Source: Haloechinothrix aidingensis
GTDB lineage: Bacteria; Actinomycetota; Actinomycetes; Mycobacteriales; Pseudonocardiaceae
DNA length: 64,000 bases
Reading direction: 5' to 3'
NCBI RefSeq assembly: GCF_013450155.1
Contig: NZ_JACCKD010000003.1
Coordinates: forward strand, 496,001 to 560,000
Shown: positions 1-8,690 of the stretch, piece by piece
Layout of the letters: every line of letters starts with the position of its first letter
How positions within the stretch are numbered: the first letter of the stretch is position 1
The notes under the pieces: model-generated
Told to the model about the DNA's origin: nothing
Database searches by the model: none
The model's input: the letters and a program-made list of their open reading frames with translations, nothing else
Translations under genes and position numbers: made by a program

Positions 1-1664
1 CGTTCACCATCGGCGTCGATCGCCCGTATCCAGTACGTACCCGAGCTCGCGCCGGTGTCGACGTAGCTCATCACCTCGCGCTCCCACGGCTCGGGCCCGT
101 ACCACGGCCGGGAGGGGACCGGGTCCGTCACGTGGATGGGTTCCGGCGTGCCCGCTCGCATCACCTCGTAGTGCATCTCGCCGTTCTGCGCGTTCCAGAT
201 GGCAGGCCACGTCAGCTTCACGCCACCGTCGACGCTGTCGAGCTCCGGTGCCCGGAACGGCCACTGGGGTCCGTTGTTCCGCGCGCCGTCCACCCCGCGA
301 GCTGCGAAGCGGGTCAGCGACTGTTGCCGGTGACTGTCGCGGGAATGCGTGTTGACCGCGGTGAAGTCGCCACCGACCACGACGTAGTCCTCGGTCGCGT
401 CGATGGCCCATGTGCCGTTGTTGATGAGCGTGTCGGACTTGCCGGCGTTGGTGTTGGGAAACCACGGCAGGATCTCGGGAATCGGGTCGCCCGCGCTGAC
501 GAGCGTGTGGTCGCGGGGCGCGGTACGCACCGCATCCTTGGTCTGGGCCAGCATGCGGAAGTGCCGGAAGTCGGCACCCCGCTCCGGGATCGCTTCGACC
601 GCCCAGCAGTCATGCGCGTGGGTCACGCTGTAGAGCACCTCGTCGGTAACAGCCATGCGCATCGAGTCACCCAGGCAGCCATCCCACCAGTGCTCCGTGC
701 CGCTGGAGATGTCCACCGACATACGGCCCTCGAAACGTTGCTCACCTCCGCCGTGCCGGAAGTCCAGCGCACTGATCCATGCGGTGTCGGATCCGTCCGA
801 GACGATGTCGGTCACGATCGGCGTCCCGGCAGGCGGTTGCGCCTGCCAGGCGACGCTGTCGCCGCTCGTGGCATCGACCGCGGCCATGCTGCGCTTCGTG
901 GAGCCGTTGACCTCGTCGAATCCGCCACCGATGAGCACTCGGTCCAGGTCGGGCCTTGCCAGTACCGCCCACACCTCCCGGTTGGCCGCCGGTGCCCAGT
1001 CGAGCAGGTTGCCCTCGTGGTCGACAGCGGCCAGCCGGGTCCGGGACGTGCCGCCGACACTGGTGAACCCGCCGCCGAAGTACACGGCGTCCTCACCGAC
1101 CGACAGCGCCCGCACGCGCCGGTTGGTCGGTGGTGGGTCGAACGAGGTCAACTCCCCCGAGCCGGCGTCGAACGCGGCGATGCGGGACCGCCACGTGCCG
1201 TCCATCCGATCGAAGTCACCGGCCACGTAGACGTGCTCGCCCGCGGGGTCGGTCTCGATCCGGAAGACCGAGTCGCAGATCCACCTGTCGTTTCCGGTGT
1301 CCCTGCACCAGGAGCTCAGCCCGGGATCTCCCGAGGAGAACTCGCTGCCGAACGCGGTGGGACCCCAGTCCAGTAGTTCACCGGTGTGCAGGTCGAACGC
1401 CATCAGATTGCGGCGTGGCACCTCGTGCTCGCCGGGCGCGGCCCCTGCCGGCCGGGCGTGGTCGAACCGCCCACCCGCGTAGACGGTGTCGCCGACGATC
1501 TCGACGTCGAACACGATCCCGTCGGTCTGCGGGGTCGGAAGTCCACCGGCCGTGACCGGCTCGGGTAATGCGGTATCGGCCGTCGCGGTCGTCGTCGGGG
1601 TCAACATCGCGGCCCCGACAAGGACCGCGGCGCCCCCGCAGAACAGCCTTCTCCGAAGTGACAT
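1..1664 (-). CDS. Secreted beta-propeller protein (C-terminus cut by window edge)
   Basis: The reading frame is open from an ATG at 1664 to the left edge, about 554 codons. A GAGGAA ribosome site lies about 8 bases upstream. Residues 1 to about 30 form a signal peptide (MSLRRRLFCGG, then a hydrophobic Ala/Val run). Repeated blades of the type VYFGGGFTSVGG, VYVAGDFDRMDG and YVVVGGDFTAVN indicate an extracellular beta-propeller of the kind seen in delta-60/PQQ-like repeat proteins. A C-terminal stretch from about residue 455 resembles an Fn3-like domain and reaches SGTYWIRAIDADG. The gene is clearly paralogous to the one at 46869-48539, and by that alignment only about 10 residues are missing. 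No catalytic residues are recognisable; a role in cell-surface or matrix binding is inference. Confidence 0.8.
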   Translation of the reverse strand, partial: MSLRRRLFCGGAAVLVGAAMLTPTTTATADTALPEPVTAGGLPTPQTDGIVFDVEIVGDTVYAGGRFDHARPAGAAPGEHEVPRRNLMAFDLHTGELLDWGPTAFGSEFSSGDPGLSSWCRDTGNDRWICDSVFRIETDPAGEHVYVAGDFDRMDGTWRSRIAAFDAGSGELTSFDPPPTNRRVRALSVGEDAVYFGGGFTSVGGTSRTRLAAVDHEGNLLDWAPAANREVWAVLARPDLDRVLIGGGFDEVNGSTKRSMAAVDATSGDSVAWQAQPPAGTPIVTDIVSDGSDTAWISALDFRHGGGEQRFEGRMSVDISSGTEHWWDGCLGDSMRMAVTDEVLYSVTHAHDCWAVEAIPERGADFRHFRMLAQTKDAVRTAPRDHTLVSAGDPIPEILPWFPNTNAGKSDTLINNGTWAIDATEDYVVVGGDFTAVNTHSRDSHRQQSLTRFAARGVDGARNNGPQWPFRAPELDSVDGGVKLTWPAIWNAQNGEMHYEVMRAGTPEPIHVTDPVPSRPWYGPEPWEREVMSYVDTGASSGTYWIRAIDADGE

Positions 1665-1849
1665 ACACCGGTTCCTCACGTAACTGTCGGTCTCGCTGCG
1701 GGCGGGTGTCGGGATCTGTGCCGGGCAACGTGAACTACCCCTATTTGTATAGGTAGGACTCACACGGCAATTCGTTACATCCGCCCCAACTCGGACAGAC
1801 TACATACCGCGTCACCCACGCGCGTGAACCGTGAGGCTTTCGCGCGTGC

Positions 1850-3034
1850 TCAGTGGAAAGCGGGGTACAAACCGAGCTCGATACCCGGGCCGAACCGGTC
1901 GTCCAACGCCTGCGCCACCCGTTCGGCGTGCTCGGCGATGCCAGCGAGCCCGAGCCGGCCGGCCTGGTTCGCCAGTTCCTGCCAGCACCACCGCACGGCT
2001 GCCGGGCGTTGCGCCCCGGCGGGCACCGGCTCCTCGAGCAAACCGGGAAGTACCCGCACGCTCTGCGACCACACGCAGATGAGCTGGCTGTCCAGCAACC
2101 CCTCGGCCAGCGCCTCGTGATCGTCCAGGCCCGGCCACACACCGGTAACCTCGGCGCTCCACGCCGCGACCATCGCCTCGCTCATGCCGGGCGGCAGTGC
2201 CAGCGCGCCCTCCCAGAACGCGAACGGCGCCCGCAGGTGCGCGACATCGATCAGCGCGTTACGCATGCACCCGTGCTCGAAATCCAGGAACCGCACTCCG
2301 TCCTCGGTGACGAGGTTGTTCTCCGGCGACAGGTCGGTCGGCGAGAACGCGCGGTACTCCTGCGAGGTCGCCCACGCTGCCGCGCGGTGCACGCGCTTGA
2401 TGACCTGGTCCGGGGTGTCCACCAGCAGGTGCTCGCGCAGCAGATGGGTGAGCCGGTCACACGTGACAGGCAAGGCCTCGCCCTGCTGGTCGTTCTTGGC
2501 GCCGAGGCGCCGCAGCAGCGCGTTGAAGTCCGGTTCCCGGCCCGCTGTCGTCGCGTGCATCCGGCCAAGGGTGCGAGCCCAGGACAGCAGCGTGCGCTCC
2601 GCGGTGCGCGAGTCGTGCTCGGCGAGCCTGGCTTCGAGTGTCGGCGCGACACCCAGGTCTTCCAGTACCAGCACGCGGCGGGAACCGTCGTGCGCGATCA
2701 GCTCCGGGCATACCCGGTCCTCCGGCGAGAGCGCGGTGAACAGCTGGTAGCTGGCCGACTCGGTCGCGAACGGGTCCAGTTGCTCGTCGAACTCCTCGGG
2801 GTAGTGCTTGATCACGAGTGTGCGGGGCAGCTCGAACGGCGAGGAGTCCACCTTCGCGCGGACCACGGAGGCCGGCCCGCTGCCATGCAGGTCCTCGGGA
2901 TCGATCAGCGTGATCTGCGCACCGAAACGCTGTGCCAGCACGGACTCACCGGCAGCGACTACTGCCCCCAGCTTATCGGCGGCGGCTCCATTGCCGGCGC
3001 GCTCGTCCCCGGCGGAGGAGGTGTGCACGCTCAT
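1850..3034 (-). CDS. APH-fold phosphotransferase family protein
   Basis: This 394-residue protein has the aminoglycoside phosphotransferase/choline kinase fold. An N-lobe region with LVIKHYP supplies the nucleotide-site lysine. LVLEDLGV marks the hinge, TDLSPENN the catalytic loop (Asp and Asn kept, the usual His-Gly replaced by Pro-Thr) and FLDFEHG the metal-binding Asp. No signal peptide or membrane segment is present, so it should be cytoplasmic. It is a single gene diverging from the DUF309 gene at 3145. The substrate cannot be told from sequence; many actinobacterial members are not resistance enzymes. Confidence 0.75.
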   Translation of the reverse strand: MSVHTSSAGDERAGNGAAADKLGAVVAAGESVLAQRFGAQITLIDPEDLHGSGPASVVRAKVDSSPFELPRTLVIKHYPEEFDEQLDPFATESASYQLFTALSPEDRVCPELIAHDGSRRVLVLEDLGVAPTLEARLAEHDSRTAERTLLSWARTLGRMHATTAGREPDFNALLRRLGAKNDQQGEALPVTCDRLTHLLREHLLVDTPDQVIKRVHRAAAWATSQEYRAFSPTDLSPENNLVTEDGVRFLDFEHGCMRNALIDVAHLRAPFAFWEGALALPPGMSEAMVAAWSAEVTGVWPGLDDHEALAEGLLDSQLICVWSQSVRVLPGLLEEPVPAGAQRPAAVRWCWQELANQAGRLGLAGIAEHAERVAQALDDRFGPGIELGLYPAFH

Positions 3035-3144
3035 CGCAACGCAGCCTACTAGCGACGGACTCAGCGAGACCAGCTACCGGCAGCCGCGGGTATGAAGCGA
3101 TACCGTTACGTTGTCGAAGACTACGCGCGCGGAGGTGCCGAGCG

Positions 3145-3651
3145 ATGGAGCGCCCGACGTCGGTGGATCGTGACCGTGACGAGGAGGGTCGGGCACACAA
3201 CTCCCGGCCCCGGGACGGGCTGGGCCGCCCACTGCCCTACGGATCGGAAGGCGTGGAACGCCAGCCGGAGGGGATCGAGCGCACTCCCGACCAGGCCGTC
3301 GACGACGCGCAGCGGCTGCTCGACGCGGGCATGCCGTTCCACGCGCACGAGGTGTTCGAGGACGCCTGGAAATCCGGGCTCGACCCGGATCCCATGCTGT
3401 GGAAGGGCCTGGCGCAGCTCGCTGTCGGACTCACGCACGCCGCGCGCGGCAACCTCGTCGGCGGTGCCCGGTTGCTCCGGCGTGGCGCGGAGAACATCCA
3501 GCCGCACGCCGTGAGCGCGCCGCACGGCCTAGCCGTCTCCGACTTGCTCGGCTGGGCGAACCAGCTGGCCGGCGAGCTGGACGCGGGCCACGGGGTCGAC
3601 TCGGCGGCCGAACGCGCCCCGAGACTGCGCGGTGGTGGGAGCCGAACGTGA
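3145..3651 (+). CDS. DUF309 domain protein
   Basis: The ATG at 3145 has GGAGGTG seven bases upstream, which decides the start over longer in-frame options. The 168-residue product carries a charged, low-complexity N-terminal 45 residues and then the DUF309 helical signature FHAHEVFEDAWKSG, LWKGLAQLAVGLTHAARGN and a GGARLLRRG block. The function of DUF309 is unknown; it is a small cytoplasmic helical protein. The last codons and the stop lie inside a 55-bp palindromic repeat (3638-3692), so the C-terminal Gly-Ser-Arg-Thr is probably encoded by that element. Confidence 0.8.
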   Translation: MERPTSVDRDRDEEGRAHNSRPRDGLGRPLPYGSEGVERQPEGIERTPDQAVDDAQRLLDAGMPFHAHEVFEDAWKSGLDPDPMLWKGLAQLAVGLTHAARGNLVGGARLLRRGAENIQPHAVSAPHGLAVSDLLGWANQLAGELDAGHGVDSAAERAPRLRGGGSRT

Positions 3652-3692
3652 CATCGGGCGCCTTCTAAGAACCCGGTGTCACCTCCGGCTCC
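3638..3692. repeat. 55-bp palindromic repeat, copy A
   Basis: The arms begin GGAGCCGAACGTGACATCGGG and end with its imperfect complement, ending CCGGCTCC, around a loop of about 13 bases containing TTCTAAGAA. It overlaps the 3' end of the DUF309 gene and supplies its TGA. Copy B follows 77 bp later and copy C lies at 15418. It probably acts as a terminator hairpin, but the conserved length and loop suggest a dispersed element. Confidence 0.7.
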
Positions 3693-3714
3693 TTCCGGCC
3701 GAGCCCGGGTGATG

Positions 3715-3769
3715 GGAGCCGAACGTGACATCGGGCGCCCTCTAGGAACCCGGTGTCACATTCGGCTCC
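3715..3769. repeat. 55-bp palindromic repeat, copy B
   Basis: Copy B differs from copy A at only a few positions. The stem is about 21 bp with two mismatches (GGAGCCGAACGTGACATCGGG against CCCGGTGTCACATTCGGCTCC) and the loop is CGCCCTCTAGGAA. It lies 21 bp before the aspS stop codon, between convergent genes, and could terminate both. Confidence 0.7.
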
Positions 3770-3789
3770 TACCCGCAGGGGTGTGCGGG

Positions 3790-5604
3790 TTACTCCTCGG
3801 GGGCGGGCTTGGATGTCCCTGCGTGGGGTGCCGAGCCTTTGGGGGTGGCGTCCACGCCGGTTTCCTTGCGCTGCTCGGCGGTGATCGGAGTGGGCGCCCC
3901 GGTGAGCGGGTCGTAGCCGCCACCCGTCTTGGGGAACGCGATGACGTCGCGCAGCGACTCGGCTCCGGCAAGCAGCATCACGATGCGGTCCCACCCGAAC
4001 GCGATCCCACCGTGCGGTGGGGCCCCGTACTGCAGGGCATCCAGCAGGAACCCGAACTTCTCCTGCGCTTCCTCGGCGGAGATCCCCATCAGGTCCAGCA
4101 CCCGCCGCTGCACGTCCGGCCGGTGAATACGGATCGATCCCCCGCCGATCTCGTGACCGTTGCACACGATGTCGTAGGCGGCCGAGAGGGCGTTACCCGG
4201 ATCCGAGTCGAACTTGTCCTCCCACTCCGGGGTCGGCGCGGTGAAGGCGTGGTGTACCGCCGTCCACTCGCCCGTGCCCACGGCCACGTCGTCGGTCTGC
4301 CCTGCCGGTTCGAACAGCGGTGCGTCGACCACCCACACGAACGACCACTCGTTCTCCCCGATAAGGTCGAGCATCCGCCCGATCTCGCCGCGCACGGCCG
4401 CGAGCAGACCGCGCGCCTCGGCGGGCTGCCCGGCCGCGAAGAACACGCAGTCACCCGGCCCGGCGCCGACCGCGTCGGCGAGTCCCGCCCGCTCGTGCTC
4501 GGCCAGGTTCTTCGCGACCGGCCCGCTGAGCGTTCCGTCCTCGCCGATGAGCACATAGGCCAGCCCCTTCGCACCGCGCTGCTTGGCCCAGTCCTGCCAG
4601 GCATCGAGCTGCCGGCGGGGCTGGCTCGCCCCACCCTCCATCACGACCGCACCGACGTACGGTGCCTGGAACACGCGGAACGGTGTCGCCTCGAAGAAAC
4701 TCGTCAGGTCCGTCAGCTGCACGCCGAAACGCAGGTCCGGTTTGTCCGTACCGTATTTCGCCATCGCGTCGGCGTAGCTGATCCGCGGGATCGGCGTGGG
4801 GACCTCGTGCCCGATCAGGCGCCACAGCGCGGCGATGACCTCTTCGGACAGCGCGATCACGTCATCCTGCTCCACGAAGCTCATCTCGATGTCGAGCTGC
4901 GTGAACTCGGGCTGCCGGTCCGCGCGGAAGTCCTCGTCCCGGTAGCAACGCGCGATCTGGAAGTACCGTTCGATCCCGCCCACCATCAGCAACTGCTTGA
5001 ACAGCTGCGGCGACTGTGGCAGGGCGTACCACGAGCCGGGCTTCAAGCGGGCCGGGATCACGAAGTCGCGCGCGCCCTCTGGAGTGGACCGCGTCATCGT
5101 CGGCGTCTCGACCTCGACGAACTCCCTGCTGTGCAGCACCTCCCGCGCGGCGCGGTTGACCTCACTACGCAGCCGCATCGCGCTCGCCGGACCGCCGCGC
5201 CGCAGGTCCAGGTAGCGATGCCGCAACCGCACCTCCTCGCCGACCTCCAGCCGGTCGTCGATCGGGAACGGGAGCGCATCCGACTCGGCGAGTACCTCGA
5301 GCTCGGTGGCGAGTACCTCGATCGCGCCCGTGGCGATCTCGGGATTCTCGTTCCCGTCCGGACGCACGGACACCTCACCCGTGACCCGCACGCAATACTC
5401 GGCACGCAGGTCGTGCGCGCGTTCTGCCATCTCACCCTCGCGGAACACGACCTGCGCGACTCCAGAGGCATCGCGCAGGTCGATGAAGATCACGCCTCCG
5501 TGATCGCGCCGACGCGCTACCCACCCGGCCAGGCTGACGGTCTGACTGGTGTGCTCGGCACGCAGGGTGCCCGCGTCATGAGTTCGAAGCACTGAGCTGC
5601 TCAC
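3790..5604 (-). CDS. aspS: Aspartyl-tRNA synthetase
   Basis: This class II synthetase charges tRNA-Asp, or both tRNA-Asp and tRNA-Asn where no AsnRS exists. The 604-residue length is usual for the bacterial type. The N-terminal OB fold carries [20 protein letters not shown]. The catalytic core has [26 protein letters not shown] (class II motif 2), a GAD insertion domain around residues 300-420, and motif 3 [15 protein letters not shown]. The C-terminus ends in a Pro/Ala-rich tail. The GTG at 5604 is taken as start; a GTG at 5592, giving [10 protein letters not shown], is equally plausible. It is homologous to M. tuberculosis Rv2572c, and the neighbouring hisS found there is not present here. 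Confidence 0.95.
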   Translation of the reverse strand: MSSSVLRTHDAGTLRAEHTSQTVSLAGWVARRRDHGGVIFIDLRDASGVAQVVFREGEMAERAHDLRAEYCVRVTGEVSVRPDGNENPEIATGAIEVLATELEVLAESDALPFPIDDRLEVGEEVRLRHRYLDLRRGGPASAMRLRSEVNRAAREVLHSREFVEVETPTMTRSTPEGARDFVIPARLKPGSWYALPQSPQLFKQLLMVGGIERYFQIARCYRDEDFRADRQPEFTQLDIEMSFVEQDDVIALSEEVIAALWRLIGHEVPTPIPRISYADAMAKYGTDKPDLRFGVQLTDLTSFFEATPFRVFQAPYVGAVVMEGGASQPRRQLDAWQDWAKQRGAKGLAYVLIGEDGTLSGPVAKNLAEHERAGLADAVGAGPGDCVFFAAGQPAEARGLLAAVRGEIGRMLDLIGENEWSFVWVVDAPLFEPAGQTDDVAVGTGEWTAVHHAFTAPTPEWEDKFDSDPGNALSAAYDIVCNGHEIGGGSIRIHRPDVQRRVLDLMGISAEEAQEKFGFLLDALQYGAPPHGGIAFGWDRIVMLLAGAESLRDVIAFPKTGGGYDPLTGAPTPITAEQRKETGVDATPKGSAPHAGTSKPAPEE

Positions 5605-5713
5605 TCTCGTTACGAAATTCGGCCGGACGGTCTAGGTCAGGCTAACGAACCGCTGACCAGGTCCAGCGTCCGGCCACCGCGCGACGTCGCACGACATACC
5701 GGCCGATGACTAG

Positions 5714-5726
5714 TTACCCTAGGTAA
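5714..5726. promoter_or_regulatory. Small palindrome in the aspS/DUF4062 divergent region
   Basis: The sequence TTACCCTAGGTAA is a perfect 5-bp inverted repeat around CTA, within an unusually AT-rich stretch (about 5700-5830) between the divergent genes. It could be a regulator site. No recognised motif matches it. Confidence 0.25.
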
Positions 5727-5832
5727 TTATCTCGTCGCTACACGGCTATCGGATTTTCACCCACAAGTGTCTTCTTTTACAGCACGCAATCAACCGACGT
5801 CATATAGCAATAGTCACTGGCATAATCGGGAT

Positions 5833-6486
5833 ATGGCACATCATGCGATGGTGTTCCGGGCACTGATCTCCTGCCCTGCGGATATCGAGCTCGACGACAT
5901 CCGCGCCATCCAGGCTGCCATCACGCGTTGGAACGTCCTGCTCGGTGAGCGGTTCGGATCGATCGTGATCCCTGTGCAGTGGAGCGAGCACGCCGCGGCT
6001 GCGTTCGGCGCCCCACCCCAGGAGATCGTGAACGAGCAGCTGGTCGAGACCGTCGACCTGGCGATCGCCGTGCTGTGGACACGGCTCGGTGCGCCGACCC
6101 CTGACGCGGAGTCGGGCACCGTTGAGGAGATCAACAGGATCTCCGCAGCAGGAAAACCGGTCAGCGTGCTGCGCTGCGCGCGCCCTGTCGACTGGGCATC
6201 CCTGGACTCCGGCCAGCTCACCCGCCTCGATCAGTACCTCACCGAACTCAAGACGCATGCCTTGATCCTCAAGTACGCCGACACGGGTTCCCTTGCGACG
6301 CAGATCGACACGATTCTCACCAGGCTCGTCACTCATGAGCCCGGACGGCTGGACAGCGGTCTCTCCGGGAGCGGAAACGGGCCACTGCCCGCACCCCGGG
6401 AGGCCTCGGCCGAGGAGAAGCACGAGATGCCACGCGGCCAGTCATACGGGCATTCCGACCCCGACGCCTCGTCGCAGTACCTCTGA
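5833..6486 (+). CDS. Stand-alone DUF4062-like protein
   Basis: The product has about 217 residues from the ATG at 5833; an upstream GTG at 5767 would add 22 AT-rich codons and is less likely. The N-terminal 110 residues match the DUF4062 / deoxyribosyltransferase-like fold: FRALISCPADIELDDI (first strand and helix), RWNVLLGERFGSIVIPVQW, then EIVNEQLVETVDLAIAVLWT and the AESGTVEEI loop. The rest is helical and ends in a polar tail. DUF4062 is commonly the N-terminal sensor of STAND ATPases and conflict proteins. Here no ATPase or effector follows, so it is either a stand-alone protein or a remnant. Its flanks are AT-richer than the rest of the window. Confidence 0.6.
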   Translation: MAHHAMVFRALISCPADIELDDIRAIQAAITRWNVLLGERFGSIVIPVQWSEHAAAAFGAPPQEIVNEQLVETVDLAIAVLWTRLGAPTPDAESGTVEEINRISAAGKPVSVLRCARPVDWASLDSGQLTRLDQYLTELKTHALILKYADTGSLATQIDTILTRLVTHEPGRLDSGLSGSGNGPLPAPREASAEEKHEMPRGQSYGHSDPDASSQYL

Positions 6487-6510
6487 CTCGCCGCGGCACG
6501 CCAGCTCGGG

Positions 6511-8616
6511 TCACAGCAGCGTGAGCTGCTCGCCGGTGTCCGGGTCCACGCGTTCCGGTCGTCCGGCGTCGTCCTGCGCGCGACCGCTCCCGTCTCCCCG
6601 CAGTCCGTACCTGCGCGCGGCTCGCCGGACCCGCGTGGTGACCGTTTCCTGATAGCTCTTCGGCGCGTACGCCCCGCGCCGGTAGAGCTGCGCGTAGTAG
6701 TCGTACAGCCCCGGGTACCAGCGGGCGAGCCAGGCGAAGTACCACTCCCGCGCGCCGGGACGCAGGTGCAGCACGATCGGGGTAACTCCGGTGGCACCGG
6801 CGGCCGCGATCTCGGCGACCGTCGCCTCGATCTGCTCCTCGGTGTCGGTCAGGCCGGGCAGGATCGGTGCCATCAATACCGAACAGCCGATCCCCAGGTC
6901 GGCGAACCGGCGTACGACATCCAACCGCCGCTGGGGACGTGGTGTACCCGGCTCCACGGACCGCCACACCTGCTCGTCCAGCGAACCGACCGATACGGCG
7001 AGAGACACCGGAGCCTGCCGCGCAGCCTCGGCGATCAGCGCGGCGTCCCGCAGGATCAGGCTGCCCTTGGTCAGGATGGAGAACGGGTTGGCGAAGTCAC
7101 GAAACGCCCCGATGATCTGCGGCATGAGCCGGTACCGTCCCTCGGCGCGCTGATACGGGTCGGTGTTGGTGCCCATCGCGATCGGCTCGCCGCACCACCT
7201 GGGGTGCGCGAGCTCCTTGCGCACCAGCTCCCCCGCATTGACCTTCACCATGATCTTGGTGTCGAAGTCGTGCCCCGAGTCCAGGTCCAGGTACTCATGC
7301 GTGCGACGCGCGAAGCAGTTGTGGCTCACCACGCCGTCGGCGAGGAAGTCCCCGGTGCCGGTGGTGATGTCGTAGAGTGCGCGCTCCTCGCCCGTGTCCA
7401 CGATCGAGACGATCTCGAGCCGGGCCTCCGGCCTGATCGCGGCATCGTCGATGCCTCGCTTACCGGTTACGGCCGGATCCGTCGTGTGGAAGAAGCGCAG
7501 CCGCTCCCGAGGCCCGCCGGTGAGCCGGACCACCCGCATGGACGGCCGGTCGGCGCACCCCTCCACGGTGTAGTCGAAGCCGAAACACTTCAGACCCAGA
7601 CAGACCTCCGTGATGATCTCGTCGTCGGTACTCCAGACCCGGACCACTCCACCCGAACAGCTGCCCTCGGAGTCGAAGATCCCGGCGAGAAACCCTTTGC
7701 GCCAGTCGTCGCACGGCGCGACGGGCTTGCGCACGAGGTCGCGGACGCGCACGGGCGCGATACGCCGCGCGCTCGACGTGGCCGCTCGCCGGTCGACCGT
7801 CGCCGCGGCCACGTCGAACCGATCGGTACGCACGCCGAACGAGGAGAGGTAACGTGCCGTACGGCTCAGCGCCTCGTGGTCGTCCGAGGCGAGACGGAAA
7901 CGGTAACCGCGCTCGTCATCCGCGGAGCCTCCCGCGCGGGTATGGCTGTACTCCCCGGGCGCAGCAGCACCGTCGGCGACCCCGCACAGGTAACCCCGCC
8001 GGTAGGTCTCGGTGTCCTCGGGGCCGCACGCGTACCGGCCGGTACCGACCAGGGTGTCGCCTTCCATGAGGTACGGACGCCGCTGTCGACCGGCCGTACC
8101 GCCTGTGACGTGCTTCCACCCGCTGCTGGTCAGGAACCGGTGATCGCCGCCTGCGACGAGAGTGGTGCCGTCCGCGAGGGTGACCCGGTACGCGCGGTCG
8201 ACCGTCGCCCAGTGCGCCAGCACCGGTGTCGCTGTGTAACGCAGGTGGTCGCCTACTCGCCGCGTCCCGTAGACCCGATCGCCGACGCGGATCGAGGACA
8301 GGCGTTCGGTCCGGCCATCAGCCATGAGGATGGGCGTATCCCCCGACAGGCAGTACACGCAGGCGTGACTGCAGCCGCGGTACGGGTTCACCGTCCAGCG
8401 GAACGGCACCGCGGACTCCCCGGGCACGCGATTGATGATCGACCGCGCACGAATCTCCACCGCGACCGCATCGGACTCGTCCCCGGAGACGACCGGGCCC
8501 GATCCGGGGGCACCCAGCCCCGCCCGGCCCGTTCCTCTTTCGACCGGTTGCCGAACCTCACTGATGTCCAGCAACGCCCCATTGTCAGTACCTTCTCTCA
8601 ACTGTTCCCAGCGCAC
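6511..8616 (-). CDS. Rv2578c-type radical SAM protein with intein
   Basis: The precursor has 701 residues from a GTG at 8616 with an AAGGG just upstream; the mature host protein would be 356 residues. It belongs to the radical SAM/SplB-like family (mycobacterial Rv2578c, about 340 residues). The iron-sulfur motif CxxxCxxC is CSHACVYC, and its third cysteine is interrupted by an in-frame intein (7318-8352). After splicing the host reads CSHACVYCFARRTHEYLD. Downstream are GTNTDPYQRAEGRYRLM and SILTKGSLILRD, typical of this family. A perfect SOS box at 8625-8640 implies LexA control and a DNA-damage role, though the reaction is unknown. The ATG at 8643 would place the SOS box inside the coding region, so the GTG start is preferred. 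Confidence 0.88.
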   Translation of the reverse strand: MRWEQLREGTDNGALLDISEVRQPVERGTGRAGLGAPGSGPVVSGDESDAVAVEIRARSIINRVPGESAVPFRWTVNPYRGCSHACVYCLSGDTPILMADGRTERLSSIRVGDRVYGTRRVGDHLRYTATPVLAHWATVDRAYRVTLADGTTLVAGGDHRFLTSSGWKHVTGGTAGRQRRPYLMEGDTLVGTGRYACGPEDTETYRRGYLCGVADGAAAPGEYSHTRAGGSADDERGYRFRLASDDHEALSRTARYLSSFGVRTDRFDVAAATVDRRAATSSARRIAPVRVRDLVRKPVAPCDDWRKGFLAGIFDSEGSCSGGVVRVWSTDDEIITEVCLGLKCFGFDYTVEGCADRPSMRVVRLTGGPRERLRFFHTTDPAVTGKRGIDDAAIRPEARLEIVSIVDTGEERALYDITTGTGDFLADGVVSHNCFARRTHEYLDLDSGHDFDTKIMVKVNAGELVRKELAHPRWCGEPIAMGTNTDPYQRAEGRYRLMPQIIGAFRDFANPFSILTKGSLILRDAALIAEAARQAPVSLAVSVGSLDEQVWRSVEPGTPRPQRRLDVVRRFADLGIGCSVLMAPILPGLTDTEEQIEATVAEIAAAGATGVTPIVLHLRPGAREWYFAWLARWYPGLYDYYAQLYRRGAYAPKSYQETVTTRVRRAARRYGLRGDGSGRAQDDAGRPERVDPDTGEQLTLL
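7318..8352 (-). mobile_element. Intein with LAGLIDADG homing endonuclease
   Basis: This 345-residue intein starts at Cys1 (CLSGDTPILMADG, block A) and ends VVSHN followed by host Cys+1. Block B is GGDHRFL near residue 69. Two LAGLIDADG-type motifs, YLCGVADGA near residue 121 and FLAGIFDSEGS near 221, mark a dodecapeptide homing endonuclease domain. All splicing residues (Cys1, the block B His, the penultimate His, the last Asn and Cys+1) are present, so splicing should occur. Until splicing, the host lacks a contiguous CxxxCxxC motif. Inteins in this host family are annotated elsewhere (intein-containing Rv2578c family). Confidence 0.9.
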
Positions 8617-8624
8617 ACCCTTAT

Positions 8625-8640
8625 TCGAACACGAGTTCGA
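8625..8640. promoter_or_regulatory. SOS box (LexA site), perfect
   Basis: The sequence TCGAACACGAGTTCGA fits the actinobacterial LexA consensus TCGAAC-N4-GTTCGA with no mismatch. It lies 8 bp upstream of the radical SAM GTG at 8616 and 50 bp upstream of the divergent gene at 8691, so LexA could repress both. Confidence 0.85.
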
Positions 8641-8690
8641 CATCACGTCCAGCTCCGACACGCGGCACGAGACATGCGACACTGCGCGGC

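Noticed and set aside
5833-6486. Complete DUF4062-STAND defence system
   Set aside because: No ATPase, effector or other defence gene is nearby, so only a single-domain protein is claimed.
6511-8616. Frameshifted or fused radical SAM gene
   Set aside because: The frame is continuous and the insert has all intein splicing residues and two LAGLIDADG motifs, so it is an intein.
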